Positions 28,829 to 38,100 of a DNA stretch of 64,000 bases are shown one piece after another. Location of the stretch: assembly GCA_012862575.1 (NCBI GenBank), contig BLSF01000002.1:186001-250000 (forward strand). Direction: 5' to 3'. Below the pieces are notes generated by a model. It was given only the letters and a program-made list of their open reading frames with translations. It had not been told where the DNA came from and ran no database searches. A program made the translations under genes and the position numbers. Numbering within the stretch: position 1 is the first letter of the stretch; each line of letters begins with the position of its first letter. Origin of the DNA: Parietichytrium sp. I65-24A. Its lineage: Eukaryota; Sar; Bigyra; Thraustochytrida; Thraustochytriidae.

Positions 28829-29632
28829 ATGCAGAGGGCACTTTTGCGCGCAAGGGCGTGGCAGCGGCCGCTAGTGTGCGCGCGAGACAACGCGCTGCAT
28901 GCCGCGCAGCGTAATGCTTTGGGAAAGGAGTGCCAGCATCTGCAGCAGGTTCGCGGCTTTGCAGAGGAGTCCATGCTGGAGAGGGGCCTCAAGATGTTTG
29001 GCGTCGGCAAGAAGGAGCAGCAGAGCAAAGGATTTTTCGGGAACATTTCAGAGGCTATGCAGTCCAAGACGGAGAGCAAAATGAAAGAGTCGGAGGTGAA
29101 GCAGGAAAAGGAGTTTCTTGGGTTCCTCGGGAGCGTTGACCGCTTCAACTACGATGTGTTTGCAGAGCTGACCAAGAAGATGATGGATGATGCTGGCGCA
29201 TCGGGATGGAAGTCTAAGATTCCAGGCTTTAGGCAGCTAAGCAAAGCGGATGAGGCTGAAAAGGTTCTTACCATGGTCGGTGCAATGACCCCTGAAGAGC
29301 GCGCCGGCACGGCCAAGGTCACTATGAAGGAAGTTGAACGGATAAGCGCCACCTGCGGTCTTCCTTCCGAGGAAGTTGAACGCTTCGTGGAAAATATGCA
29401 GCACTTGCAGCTCATGCACAAATGGATTTACAGGCGTACAAAGGAAGGCAAAGCACCGCCCTCAAATTACGAAGAGATGGGCGTTCAAATGGTGAAGGAT
29501 CGTCGTGGGCTCCCAGCGCCGGTCCCACGCTGGCGTGTGGCACAAGTCAAGGCCAAGCAAGCCCGCTTGGAAAAATACAGCCGCAAGCGTGCTCAGCTTC
29601 TTCCCGGCACTCAGCAACCAGCAACAGCATAA
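28829..29632 (+). CDS. Mitochondrial SRP54 M-domain-like protein lacking the GTPase domain
   Basis: A 267-residue protein. The first ~46 residues are Arg/Ala/Leu-rich with one acidic residue (MQRALLRARAWQRPLV ... QVRGFAEES), a strong mitochondrial presequence with an RGF|A-type cleavage site. Residues about 95-230 resemble the M domain of SRP54/Ffh: FNYDVFAELTKKMMDDAG, a linker with KIPGFRQ, VLTMVGAMTPEERAG (Ffh: IINSMTPKER), MKEVERISATCGLPSEEVERFVENMQHLQLMHKW. There is no NG GTPase domain before it. The bacterial M domain binds signal sequences and 4.5S RNA, but mitochondria of most eukaryotes lack SRP, so an RNA- or ribosome-linked role is a guess. The ATG at 28829 is the first in frame; the frame upstream opens at TTG. 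Confidence 0.65.
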   Translation: MQRALLRARAWQRPLVCARDNALHAAQRNALGKECQHLQQVRGFAEESMLERGLKMFGVGKKEQQSKGFFGNISEAMQSKTESKMKESEVKQEKEFLGFLGSVDRFNYDVFAELTKKMMDDAGASGWKSKIPGFRQLSKADEAEKVLTMVGAMTPEERAGTAKVTMKEVERISATCGLPSEEVERFVENMQHLQLMHKWIYRRTKEGKAPPSNYEEMGVQMVKDRRGLPAPVPRWRVAQVKAKQARLEKYSRKRAQLLPGTQQPATA

Positions 29633-30118
29633 GACTTTCCAACCCCCAACACAAAATGTCTGACTCTATTTTTTTTCTGGAACCCATTTCTTCTTCTTTC
29701 CAAGCACTTTCCGCACAACTATCTTGGCTCTGTGGTCTCAATGGGCTTCGGGAAGTCTGGAAACTTGAAACACAGCTTACAACACCTTCGGTTTGAGAAG
29801 CTTGCTTTGATGATTTCATTCACTTCAGAGTCCACGTGCAAATCCGTACCGGACTATTAACTTAACCCCTAAGTCTCTTGCTTCTTGCTTAAAAAAACAG
29901 CATCTTGCACAGTCTGGGCGTGCTTTCGTCACAGGGAAAAGAGTCTTCGCGCATAGTTCATCTCGATTCGGGACAGCGCGAATTGGGCACATATAGTCGC
30001 AGCACAACGCCTGTTCAGTCGAGAGAGGCTGGCAGCTGTTGGGACACAGGGCAGCTGCCATCTATTGCTGGGAACGTCCCGCTTCGATAGGAAAGATACT
30101 CTTTAGTGCCCAACTGGA
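29633..30118. other. Intergenic region between tandem genes
   Basis: 486 bp spacer; no supported gene and no sequence encoding WD40 repeats that could extend the WDR59-like gene upstream. Confidence 0.6.
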
Positions 30119-33100
30119 ATGAGAAAGTCGAGCACGCGAGGAAAGTCCAGCACCTTGCGGCCTTTCGACCCAGCAGCACCTCGGAAACGCAAAGATGGAG
30201 GCGCAACGGGAACCAGTCGCTCCCAGTCGTCAGTGTCGTCTAGAGACAAGAGTGGCGCCGTGCGGGCGGAACTAGCAGGTGGCGGGGCAGGAATTTTTTA
30301 CCTGCCCGGTGCGCCATCCTCACCATCATCAAGAGCTTCAAAATCTGGTCACAAGACCGGCTCGTCTCAACAGCAACAGCTCGGGACGAGCCAGCAGCAA
30401 CAGCAGCAGCTGATTGGCGGAGGAGAGCAGCAGTCGGAGCAAATAAGTGCAGGACCTCAGCAAGATATTTCAGGAGAGCTTGGCAAGAAAGGAGGGGTAC
30501 AGATCCCAGACGTGGCCCAGTGGAATGTTGTGAGGCAGTCGCTGGTGAGCCTCCAACGAAAGATTGAAGCCGGCTCTCTTCGGGGGGTGCAATTAGAGCT
30601 CATGGACCCAGGGGCATGCAGGTGCATCGCCCTTTGCCGACCGGAGACGAAAGCAAGGGGCTCCTCATTTGACCCTGCCCGAGTCTTTATGGGAAAGGAT
30701 CAAGAGGACTTGACGGTCAGAGTTCTTATCACCTTTTCTTTCAAGACTACAGACGCACACAAGGTGGCCGTTCCTCACTTTGCATTGCTCCCCAAATCTC
30801 TCCAGAGATCTCCGCGCCTCCAGGAACTGATGGAGACATTGAAAATGAACCTGGCATCTCTGTCTTCAAGGTGGACTCCGAATCAGGCCGAGAGCGTACT
30901 CAAATATGTAGTTACACAATTGACAAATATGGACCGACAGGTGGCCGGCAACGGCACGGGAAAGCGTGGAACGGATGCACATCGCAATCACGGGGCCTCT
31001 GGTGCGAAGGTCGGTGGTACAATTTTTTCCATGGATTTCAGCGACGCGCAGAATCAGGCACAGCATTCGCTTCCACCCCTTGCGAAAAAAGGGCTCAACA
31101 AAACATCAAGCACCATGAGTAACTCTTTTGCCCCCACCGAGAAAACAATGTACTCGCACTCCCGAAAGTCGAGCGCCACCTCCCTCGCTGGTAGTCTCCA
31201 AGCGGCTACTTCGGCCTCGCCCACCACTTCGTGGCGCCAAGCACAACCTTGCCCGCGACTCTCTGGGGCCACCTTTAGTGGCCCAGGGCTACTTGTGTAT
31301 TTCAACAGCGATATACAAGCTCAGTTTCGGGTTAGCAATGCCACGAATGAGGCGACAGCAAACCCGATTTCGCGCGGAAATGGAGCGGAAATACCGATGG
31401 ACGACGAGCGTGGTGGTGACAGTGTTGCAGATCTTGGTTCCGGCTTGCATATAACTCCAGGAAACAACTTGCGGGCCGGTGACGCACATGAAGGAACTGA
31501 AGAGCGCGCGGCACTGGAAGCTAAGGATGGCGAGGGTCACCGAGAAGGTCCTCGCGGAGAAGGGAAGCGATACCGCCATCGGAACGGGGATTTATCGGGT
31601 AGCGGGAAAGGGGGCCTCCCGCCACAAATAGACGAGCAGAAAGAGCCCATTAAAAGCAATCGGCAGGCAACGCCTGAATCCGAAGGGCGAAGGGTAGTCC
31701 CTCGGACTTACTTGGAGCTTTTAGCCTTACTTAGCTCAAACAACAGCAATTCTCAAACGATGAAAAAATCTGCATCGTTTGAGTCGCTTGGGGATGGAGA
31801 ACTTGGAGGAAGCTCTATGTGGCAAGTTTTGGATATGCATTCGGATTTGCGGCTACTCCAATTCGATAGGATTCGTGGACCAGCAGAGGAAGATGCCGAG
31901 ATTGGTATTCCTGAGGAGCTTACTCCAAATGATTTGTTTGATTGGAATCTTCGCGTTTCTCAAAAAGCAAAATCTGATCCACGGGATATCTCACTAAATG
32001 CCACAGGCGGTTTGCATACAGTAGAAGAGGAGGAAGAGAGACGTTCCAAAAACCTTAACGTGGACGGCGGCCAGCTTATGATCAACAGTCGCGTTACAAT
32101 CTTGGACACGATGCTTCTGAGCCCCATACACAGATTCTTGGGAAGAGCTCTGCGAGTGGGGCCGCTGAGTGAAAAGAACAGCCACTTAATGGATAAATTC
32201 TCTCGACTATTGTATAACTCTAACGACCGCGGATCAGGTGTTGCATCCGCAGAAGCAAAGCAGGACCGACGCGACACTCTCTCCATTCTTTCAAGTGTCT
32301 CTGGGTTTTCCATATCTCAGCCGCGAATTCGGAGATTTCCCCGCGGAATCGGTATTGGAAACTTCCATTCAAGCTCTCGAATTAAGCGTTTGACGGACAA
32401 AGGCGAAGGCGGCATGTATAAAGCGGACCCCACTCACTCAGGCTCCTCGGAGGGTTCTGATGCTGACCAAGATTTTGATTTCGGTAGTGATGAGGATGAC
32501 GACGACGATAACTTTGCAAGTAGTGGCGACCCCACCTTGGAAACGGACTACTCGGATCTTGAATTTGACGAGCTCGCTGCTCTGCATCGAAAATCTCTGG
32601 GACCTGCAAAGGCTCTCGCCGCCGGATATTCTGACGAGGATGAAGAGAACGAGGGGCGAGGGAAAGCCGGACAACTGCTAGGCGATAAAACGGCTGCACA
32701 TCACGCGCCCCGTCAAAATGAACAAATTTTGGGAGGAGAAGAAGAAGAGGCAGAAGACAACGATGGTGGGCCGGACTCGTATGAGTCACTCTTATGTTGG
32801 TACGACGACTTCAGTGATGAACCCGTTCACACCTGGGACCAGTTGCCGATCGGTATCGGGAATATGTATGCAAGTAGAACGGTTGGACGTTTTGACCTTG
32901 TGCACTCCTGGCAAGCTCTGTGTGTCATTAATAGTATGCGGATCGCCTCGTATGAGTCAACGCTGAACTCGGCATACGGATGGCGAGGAGAGTTTGCAAG
33001 CTCGCTTTCGACTGTCTGGGCGATGCATCCTTGTGGCCGCCAATTCATCGGCAGCCTCTTCCGAGAGTACTCCAGGCTTAAAGACGTTCAGACACTGGCA

Positions 33101-33550
33101 ATTGTCAGCTGCATTTTACAAGACGAGGCAGAGCGCACCAGTTGGTCCAACACATTACCAATTCTAGATGCTGAGTGGCGCGAGGCCTGTGACAAATACA
33201 GACGTGCGTACGCTAAAATTCTGCACCAATGGGGGCTGAACTCCAAGCGCGCGGAGGTAATGAAATACGTCGCTCGAAAGCCCGAAGAGGTAGAGGAGGA
33301 TAAGCTGTCATTTGCTCCAGTTTGCCCACGATGCCATAAACTTTCTGCCGAAGTAAATTGCCAACGAAGCGCGTGTAGAGCGCGCGGCACCTGGCTAAAG
33401 TGCGCCATTTGCAATGTCTCAGTGCGAGGATCTTGTACCTTTTGCCCCGCATGTGGGCACGGAGGGCACACCGCACACATGCAGGACTGGTTTCGCCTAA
33501 CAAACGAATGCCCAACGGGCTGCGGTTGCTTGTGTGGTCAAATTACCTAA
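30119..33550 (+). CDS. WDR59: WDR59/Sea3-like GATOR2 (SEACAT) subunit without N-terminal WD40 propeller
   Basis: An 1143-residue protein. Residues about 135-285 match the RWD domain of WDR59, which regulates TORC1 through GATOR2: NVVRQSLVSLQRKIEAGSL, a strand pair, and LQELMETLKMNLASL. FSGPGLLVYFNS (about 385) corresponds to the CGxGxLVYF motif after RWD. The C-terminus (about 1065-1143) is the GATOR2 RING-like zinc module: CPRCHKL, CQRSACRARGTWLKCAIC, CTFCPACGHGGHTAHMQDWF, CPTGCGCLC, preceded by the helical repeat region (YASRTVGRFDLVHSW, RQFIGSLFREYSRLKDVQTL). What is missing is the N-terminal beta-propeller; the first 130 residues are Ser/Gln-rich with no WD repeats. A long middle part is acidic and disordered. 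ATG is the first in frame. Confidence 0.78.
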   Translation: MRKSSTRGKSSTLRPFDPAAPRKRKDGGATGTSRSQSSVSSRDKSGAVRAELAGGGAGIFYLPGAPSSPSSRASKSGHKTGSSQQQQLGTSQQQQQQLIGGGEQQSEQISAGPQQDISGELGKKGGVQIPDVAQWNVVRQSLVSLQRKIEAGSLRGVQLELMDPGACRCIALCRPETKARGSSFDPARVFMGKDQEDLTVRVLITFSFKTTDAHKVAVPHFALLPKSLQRSPRLQELMETLKMNLASLSSRWTPNQAESVLKYVVTQLTNMDRQVAGNGTGKRGTDAHRNHGASGAKVGGTIFSMDFSDAQNQAQHSLPPLAKKGLNKTSSTMSNSFAPTEKTMYSHSRKSSATSLAGSLQAATSASPTTSWRQAQPCPRLSGATFSGPGLLVYFNSDIQAQFRVSNATNEATANPISRGNGAEIPMDDERGGDSVADLGSGLHITPGNNLRAGDAHEGTEERAALEAKDGEGHREGPRGEGKRYRHRNGDLSGSGKGGLPPQIDEQKEPIKSNRQATPESEGRRVVPRTYLELLALLSSNNSNSQTMKKSASFESLGDGELGGSSMWQVLDMHSDLRLLQFDRIRGPAEEDAEIGIPEELTPNDLFDWNLRVSQKAKSDPRDISLNATGGLHTVEEEEERRSKNLNVDGGQLMINSRVTILDTMLLSPIHRFLGRALRVGPLSEKNSHLMDKFSRLLYNSNDRGSGVASAEAKQDRRDTLSILSSVSGFSISQPRIRRFPRGIGIGNFHSSSRIKRLTDKGEGGMYKADPTHSGSSEGSDADQDFDFGSDEDDDDDNFASSGDPTLETDYSDLEFDELAALHRKSLGPAKALAAGYSDEDEENEGRGKAGQLLGDKTAAHHAPRQNEQILGGEEEEAEDNDGGPDSYESLLCWYDDFSDEPVHTWDQLPIGIGNMYASRTVGRFDLVHSWQALCVINSMRIASYESTLNSAYGWRGEFASSLSTVWAMHPCGRQFIGSLFREYSRLKDVQTLAIVSCILQDEAERTSWSNTLPILDAEWREACDKYRRAYAKILHQWGLNSKRAEVMKYVARKPEEVEEDKLSFAPVCPRCHKLSAEVNCQRSACRARGTWLKCAICNVSVRGSCTFCPACGHGGHTAHMQDWFRLTNECPTGCGCLCGQIT

Positions 33551-33780
33551 AGTAGCTTGCAATTTTCTCCTAGCTAGATCAGAGCATAGCACTTTCTTTT
33601 TTATTAGTCATAGTCATCTTCTTGGATTTCTGCTGTCGACCATTCTCGAGATTTTCTCCACGGCGAGCAGAGGGGGGAAAGGGGCGAGTTTATTAAGTTG
33701 TATGTGTTGAGCTTGACTATGCATCAGGTTGCACTAGGCTGATCCGCTTTGGCGAAGCGCAATACACAGAGATATACTTG

Positions 33781-34608
33781 TTATGTCTGAAGGAGTGCTT
33801 TGGCATCCATCATGATCTCAATTTGTATCGACTCGTCGCCCTTGCTGCCTACTTTCAGAAGGCGAGGATCATCAACGCGCAAAAGGAAGGGCTGGTCCAA
33901 ATGTGCTCTAGAAGCTAGGAACGATTTTACATCCGAAGTCGTGACAGCTGCTCCACGACATCTCATGAGGCCAAGCTCTCGAAGGCACGTCGAATTCAAT
34001 CTTTCGAGCAACTGCCTTTTTCGATCGTCAAAAATTGGAATGATCAATCGCTCGAGTGCTGATGCGTGTTTGGCTAGCCAACGATACCCACAGCCTTGGA
34101 GGGATATTTTGTCAACATCCGCTTCTTCCCGCGGAACAACGATAAGACTCTTCAACTTTTCTCCGCAGCACTTCACAAGGAGTTTCAGATCTGGATTTTG
34201 CATGTTATTCTTTTTCACTTTGCCGTAAAAGTGCTCCAAATGGAGCTCGTGAACATTTACGGAACCGCTGCCCATCGCTGCACACAGGATCTCTCCACTG
34301 CCTCGGGGGAATCGGTCGGTTCGAAGTCGCAGTACTACGTCACTCCCGTCTCCCTGCTGCATGCACTCCTCAATCTGCGTTCGAAACCACTCTTCCACAC
34401 TCCCCACTCCGCCTTCCTTGGCAAGCTTTGTTGCGTTAGCCCACAGCTCCTCGCGCAACCACAGCGCCGCAATCTTCCCTGGCGCCAGCTCTTTCTTTCT
34501 CTCATACTCTTTCTCTTTCTCTTGCTCTTTCTTCTCCTTTCGCTTTCGCTGCCTTCTCCCTGCCGGAGCTTCCGACTTGGCGCCGTCTCGTTCGCGCTTT
34601 CCCGCCAT
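33781..34608 (-). CDS. Hypothetical basic protein with leucine-rich-repeat-like C-terminus
   Basis: A 275-residue protein I do not recognise. Residues 1-45 are highly basic (RRQRKRKEKKEQEKEKEYER), like a nuclear localisation signal plus coiled coil. The middle has a helix (ALWLREELWANATKLAKEG) as seen in F-box/BTB-adjacent regions, then irregular strands with leucine spacing suggestive of degenerate LRRs (SVNVHELHLEHF, LKLLVKCCGEKLKSLIVV, SALERLIIPIF, STCLRELGLMRCRG). Starts at ATG; convergent with the WDR59-like gene (230 bp apart). Composition resembles neighbouring genes, so it is likely real. Confidence 0.65.
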   Translation of the reverse strand: MAGKRERDGAKSEAPAGRRQRKRKEKKEQEKEKEYERKKELAPGKIAALWLREELWANATKLAKEGGVGSVEEWFRTQIEECMQQGDGSDVVLRLRTDRFPRGSGEILCAAMGSGSVNVHELHLEHFYGKVKKNNMQNPDLKLLVKCCGEKLKSLIVVPREEADVDKISLQGCGYRWLAKHASALERLIIPIFDDRKRQLLERLNSTCLRELGLMRCRGAAVTTSDVKSFLASRAHLDQPFLLRVDDPRLLKVGSKGDESIQIEIMMDAKALLQT

Positions 34609-35190
34609 CCTGCCAAGGTAACCTGTCTCTTACACACAGACAGAGACGCTCGCGCCAATCATTGATCGTGGTACTCGAGTACCCCCACGCACTCAACGCA
34701 TACTCCCGCGCACCCTCACTCTTTCCTACTCCTACATTTACTCGTAGTCGAGCGCCATAGTACACTGTACCAGTACACACCTCTCTCTCTTAGCGAATGG
34801 TCTAATCCAGCCTGGTAAGCCCGAGAGGCTAGCTGTCTTTACTCGAGCCTAACGCCGGTGGACTGTTGTTTACAGTATGTAATGGCTAGTAAGACCCGAT
34901 GCGAAACGGTCATTTTGGGCTCTGGTAGAAACAGCGTAGGACCCGCTAGCCTTCGCTGGGAAGGGGACAACCAACCTGGACACTCTCCTCACACGACCAC
35001 GTACGCGAGGACACACACACACCCCAACGTAAAAGTGCGAGGACACCACGCAAGGCGCATACGCGACCCCCTGTCCTCGCAACACCTCGCTCCGCCCGAG
35101 CCCGCCCCTTTGGGATCTGGAGAGCCATTTGCCATTTGCCATCATTGGGGATCAGGCATTGGGCATTAGGCGGAGAGAGAAGGGAGCGCG
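34609..35190. promoter_or_regulatory. Divergent promoter between hypothetical and CC2D2A genes
   Basis: 582 bp with perfect GTACTCGAGTAC (34671-34682), GTACACTGTACCAGTAC (34758 on), and short repeats CATTTGC and GGCATTG just before the CC2D2A ATG. No gene supported. Confidence 0.55.
34671..34682. promoter_or_regulatory. GTACTCGAGTAC palindrome
   Basis: Perfect 12-bp palindrome about 65 bp upstream of the hypothetical gene's ATG; identical to 3422-3433. Possible dimeric factor site; function inferred only. Confidence 0.4.
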
Positions 35191-38100
35191 ATGTCGGAGT
35201 CCGTGAAGGAGCGTCTAGCGCGTCTGCGCGAGCGCGCGCAGCACAGCGAGGACCGCGGCGCGGCCGCTGCGGAGCGTCTTGCGGCGCTGCGGGAGAAGAA
35301 GCGCGCGCTGCTGCCGTCGTCCTCGTCCGCGGGCGGCTCCGTGCGCGCCGGGAGTCCGCGGGGAGGAGCGCCCGAGGCCGAGGACCAAACGTACGCGGCG
35401 CACGCGGCGCACGCGGCCGCGGACGAGGACGACGAGGGGCAGAGCACGGACGACGAGGACGCGGAGGACGCGGAGGGAGCGAACGCGGAGCAGGAGGGCG
35501 CGTACGGGCGCGGGGACGGAGCGCTCCTGGCAGCCGGCGCGGAGCTCGTCGTGCGCCGCGGACCGCGCGCTGTGGTTCCGCGCGAGCGAGACGCGGCGAA
35601 CAAGGAACCTGCGCTGACGACCGCGGGAGCGCGAGGCAACGGCGAAGCGCGGAGGCGGAGGGCCGTGCGAGCAGGAATGGCGCTCGCGGCAGGGGCCAGG
35701 GTCAAGGTCCTCGCCGCGGCAGCGGGCGACGAAGAGCACAATGTAGACGCGGCAGTGGGGTTCGAGGACGCGGCCGCTGGCGGTGGCGATGGCGCAGACG
35801 AGGCGCTGCTGGAAGAAGGGTTCTTTGTACCGGAGGTGCCGGCAGGGGCCTCCGCGAGGAATGTGGCACGCGTGGAGGAGCGTCTGATTCGGGAGATGGA
35901 CGTCAGGGTGCTGGAACGGCATACAGGCAAAGATGGACAAGGTGGCGACAAAGAAAACAACGTAGCTACGAACGACTCAGCGATGTTTTGGTTTACGAAA
36001 GGCGGAGCGCTCAACGTGGTTGAGGACCCGATCAAACCGAAGCTGACACAGCCTGTGGACGCAGACCCCATAGTGGCGGACTACAGCTCGCTCGAGCGCT
36101 GTGGTACGAGCCTGGTCCCGACCTCGAGTACACTGGCCGCCATGTCCAACCCGTTCGGCGTGGAAGTGGCGTATTTGGATATCGCTGTCCACACAGTCGC
36201 GTTTGACGACCATCCCTTGTTCACACAGGAAGATGTTGCCGCATGTAAGCTGAGAAGGCTGTTTAGAAAGTATCAGCTTCGAGTGAAAGAAAACCTCGCC
36301 GATCACCTAATCGCTCACATTAACGCACTTATTGTACACGAAACCTCTCTGCACCAAGCTGATTCCCCGGAAGAACGAGCAATCGAGAGAATTCGGCAAC
36401 AGATCCTCGAGATGTTCTCGCGGCGTTTATCTGAGGAGCTGGAGGTTCGGGAGTTAGCCCGGGAGGTGTATGACCAGTGGCTCGAATTGAAGAGGATACG
36501 CTCAGTCCAGGGATTCGTGAGCACCAATCTAAAGCTAACTGTGATGCAGGCAGAATCAACCTATACGAACGCACAATTGGAACAACAGTTCGTCTTCGTA
36601 CGCGACCTCGTGGACACCATGTATGGAGGTGGCGGCAAAAATAGCGCACGGTCTTCCGCTGCAGCAGAGAAGGCCAGAGATATGATTAAACGCTATGAGC
36701 TCACGCGCTCGGTGTCTTCATCAAGATCAAAGGGCCGGAGAAAGTCTTCCAAATCATCAAGGAGAAGAGGAGACGCTGGTAGCATGGACGACTTGGAAGG
36801 AGACGGTCTGGACAGCGAATTTACGAATGACCACTCTGCACACGAGTACGTTCTACGCTTGACGGAGGATGGCGCCTACAGCAAAGACGACGAAGTAGAT
36901 GCGTCGGAATTGAAAAGAAGGAGATCTATTCGCCAGGAAAAGGTTTATGTAAAGATCCTTATTAACGGAAAGCAGCTCGCACGCACGAAAGGAGCGAGTC
37001 TTTCTTTCCCTAGCTTTACAGCCGCTTGGCGAAGAGTTTTTCGGGTCAAATTTACCCAGCGACCAAAGAGTATTTGTTTACAGCTCCACTCTGAGAGCTC
37101 GCTCTTCAGCTTCTTGGGCAAGCTAGCCGCCGTGCACGTACCTGTTCCAGCCTCTCAGTTCTCCAAAGTCCTCGCGTCTGCGATCAACCCGTACGACCAA
37201 TGGCATCAGTTCATATCAACTAAACCCATTCGAAAGTGGGCTTTCGAAAAACCCTCTGTGAAAGGCAAATCGCTAAAGGACATGTACGCTGCTCAGCTGA
37301 GCATGGATAGACTGGCGTTCGCAGAGCCATCAATGGACGACCGCTACACCTCCGGGCTGGTCAGGGCCTGCATCGCTTGGACCAATCAGAACGTCAGTTT
37401 TTCTGACGAAGGTATCGACCTCGAGTCCAGTGAATTGCCGCTTCCTGAGCGCTCCGCGCATGTGAACAACTCGAATAGTCGATATGTTGGCACACATGCG
37501 GGCGACCTTGTGGGCGGTGACAGGCACGGCGGTGGTGGCGGGGTGTCAGCTGAAGCCGTAGAGTTTGATGACGCTGTCCCCGATTTCGCAAATGAAGTCG
37601 ACTTTCAGCAGATCATTCAGGAGCTAGACACCGTTGACCCGAACGATCCGCGGAACGCAGCTGTGTTGCGCTTGTTTGACATCATTAAGTGGTCCTCGAA
37701 ACGCGGCGTCCTCTTCAGGTCCGAAGCCTTATTAAAAGAGGCGCTCTTCCCGACTGCCAACGCAGACAAATTTACAGAGTCGCGCCGTGTGACGCTTCTC
37801 AAGATGCGAAGAGAAAAGCCTCATCTTTTTCATCAACCTATTCCTGTGTCCGAAGATGACATCAAAGACGAGGAGACCTACCAAACCCTTCTCCTTCCCC
37901 CAGATGCGCAAAATGATCTTGAATCTGAAGGCGGTTATTACGCCGCGGGCAAGTCTTCCTCGGAAGTGCTTCGAATTCAGCGCCTTCAAAAGAGCCGGGT
38001 GAACGACTTTTTGCAGCGGGTTCGCGAATTACATTCTCAGGGTAATAGCGGTGTCAGGAAGCGCGATATCCCCGTCTCAAGCATCGTGAAAGAAGGGCCG

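Noticed and set aside
35166-36071. 301-residue minus-strand Ser/Ala-rich frame, and 295-residue plus-strand Arg/Gly-rich frame at 35136-36023
   Set aside because: Both are shadows of the GC-rich 5' end of CC2D2A with no stop codons by composition.
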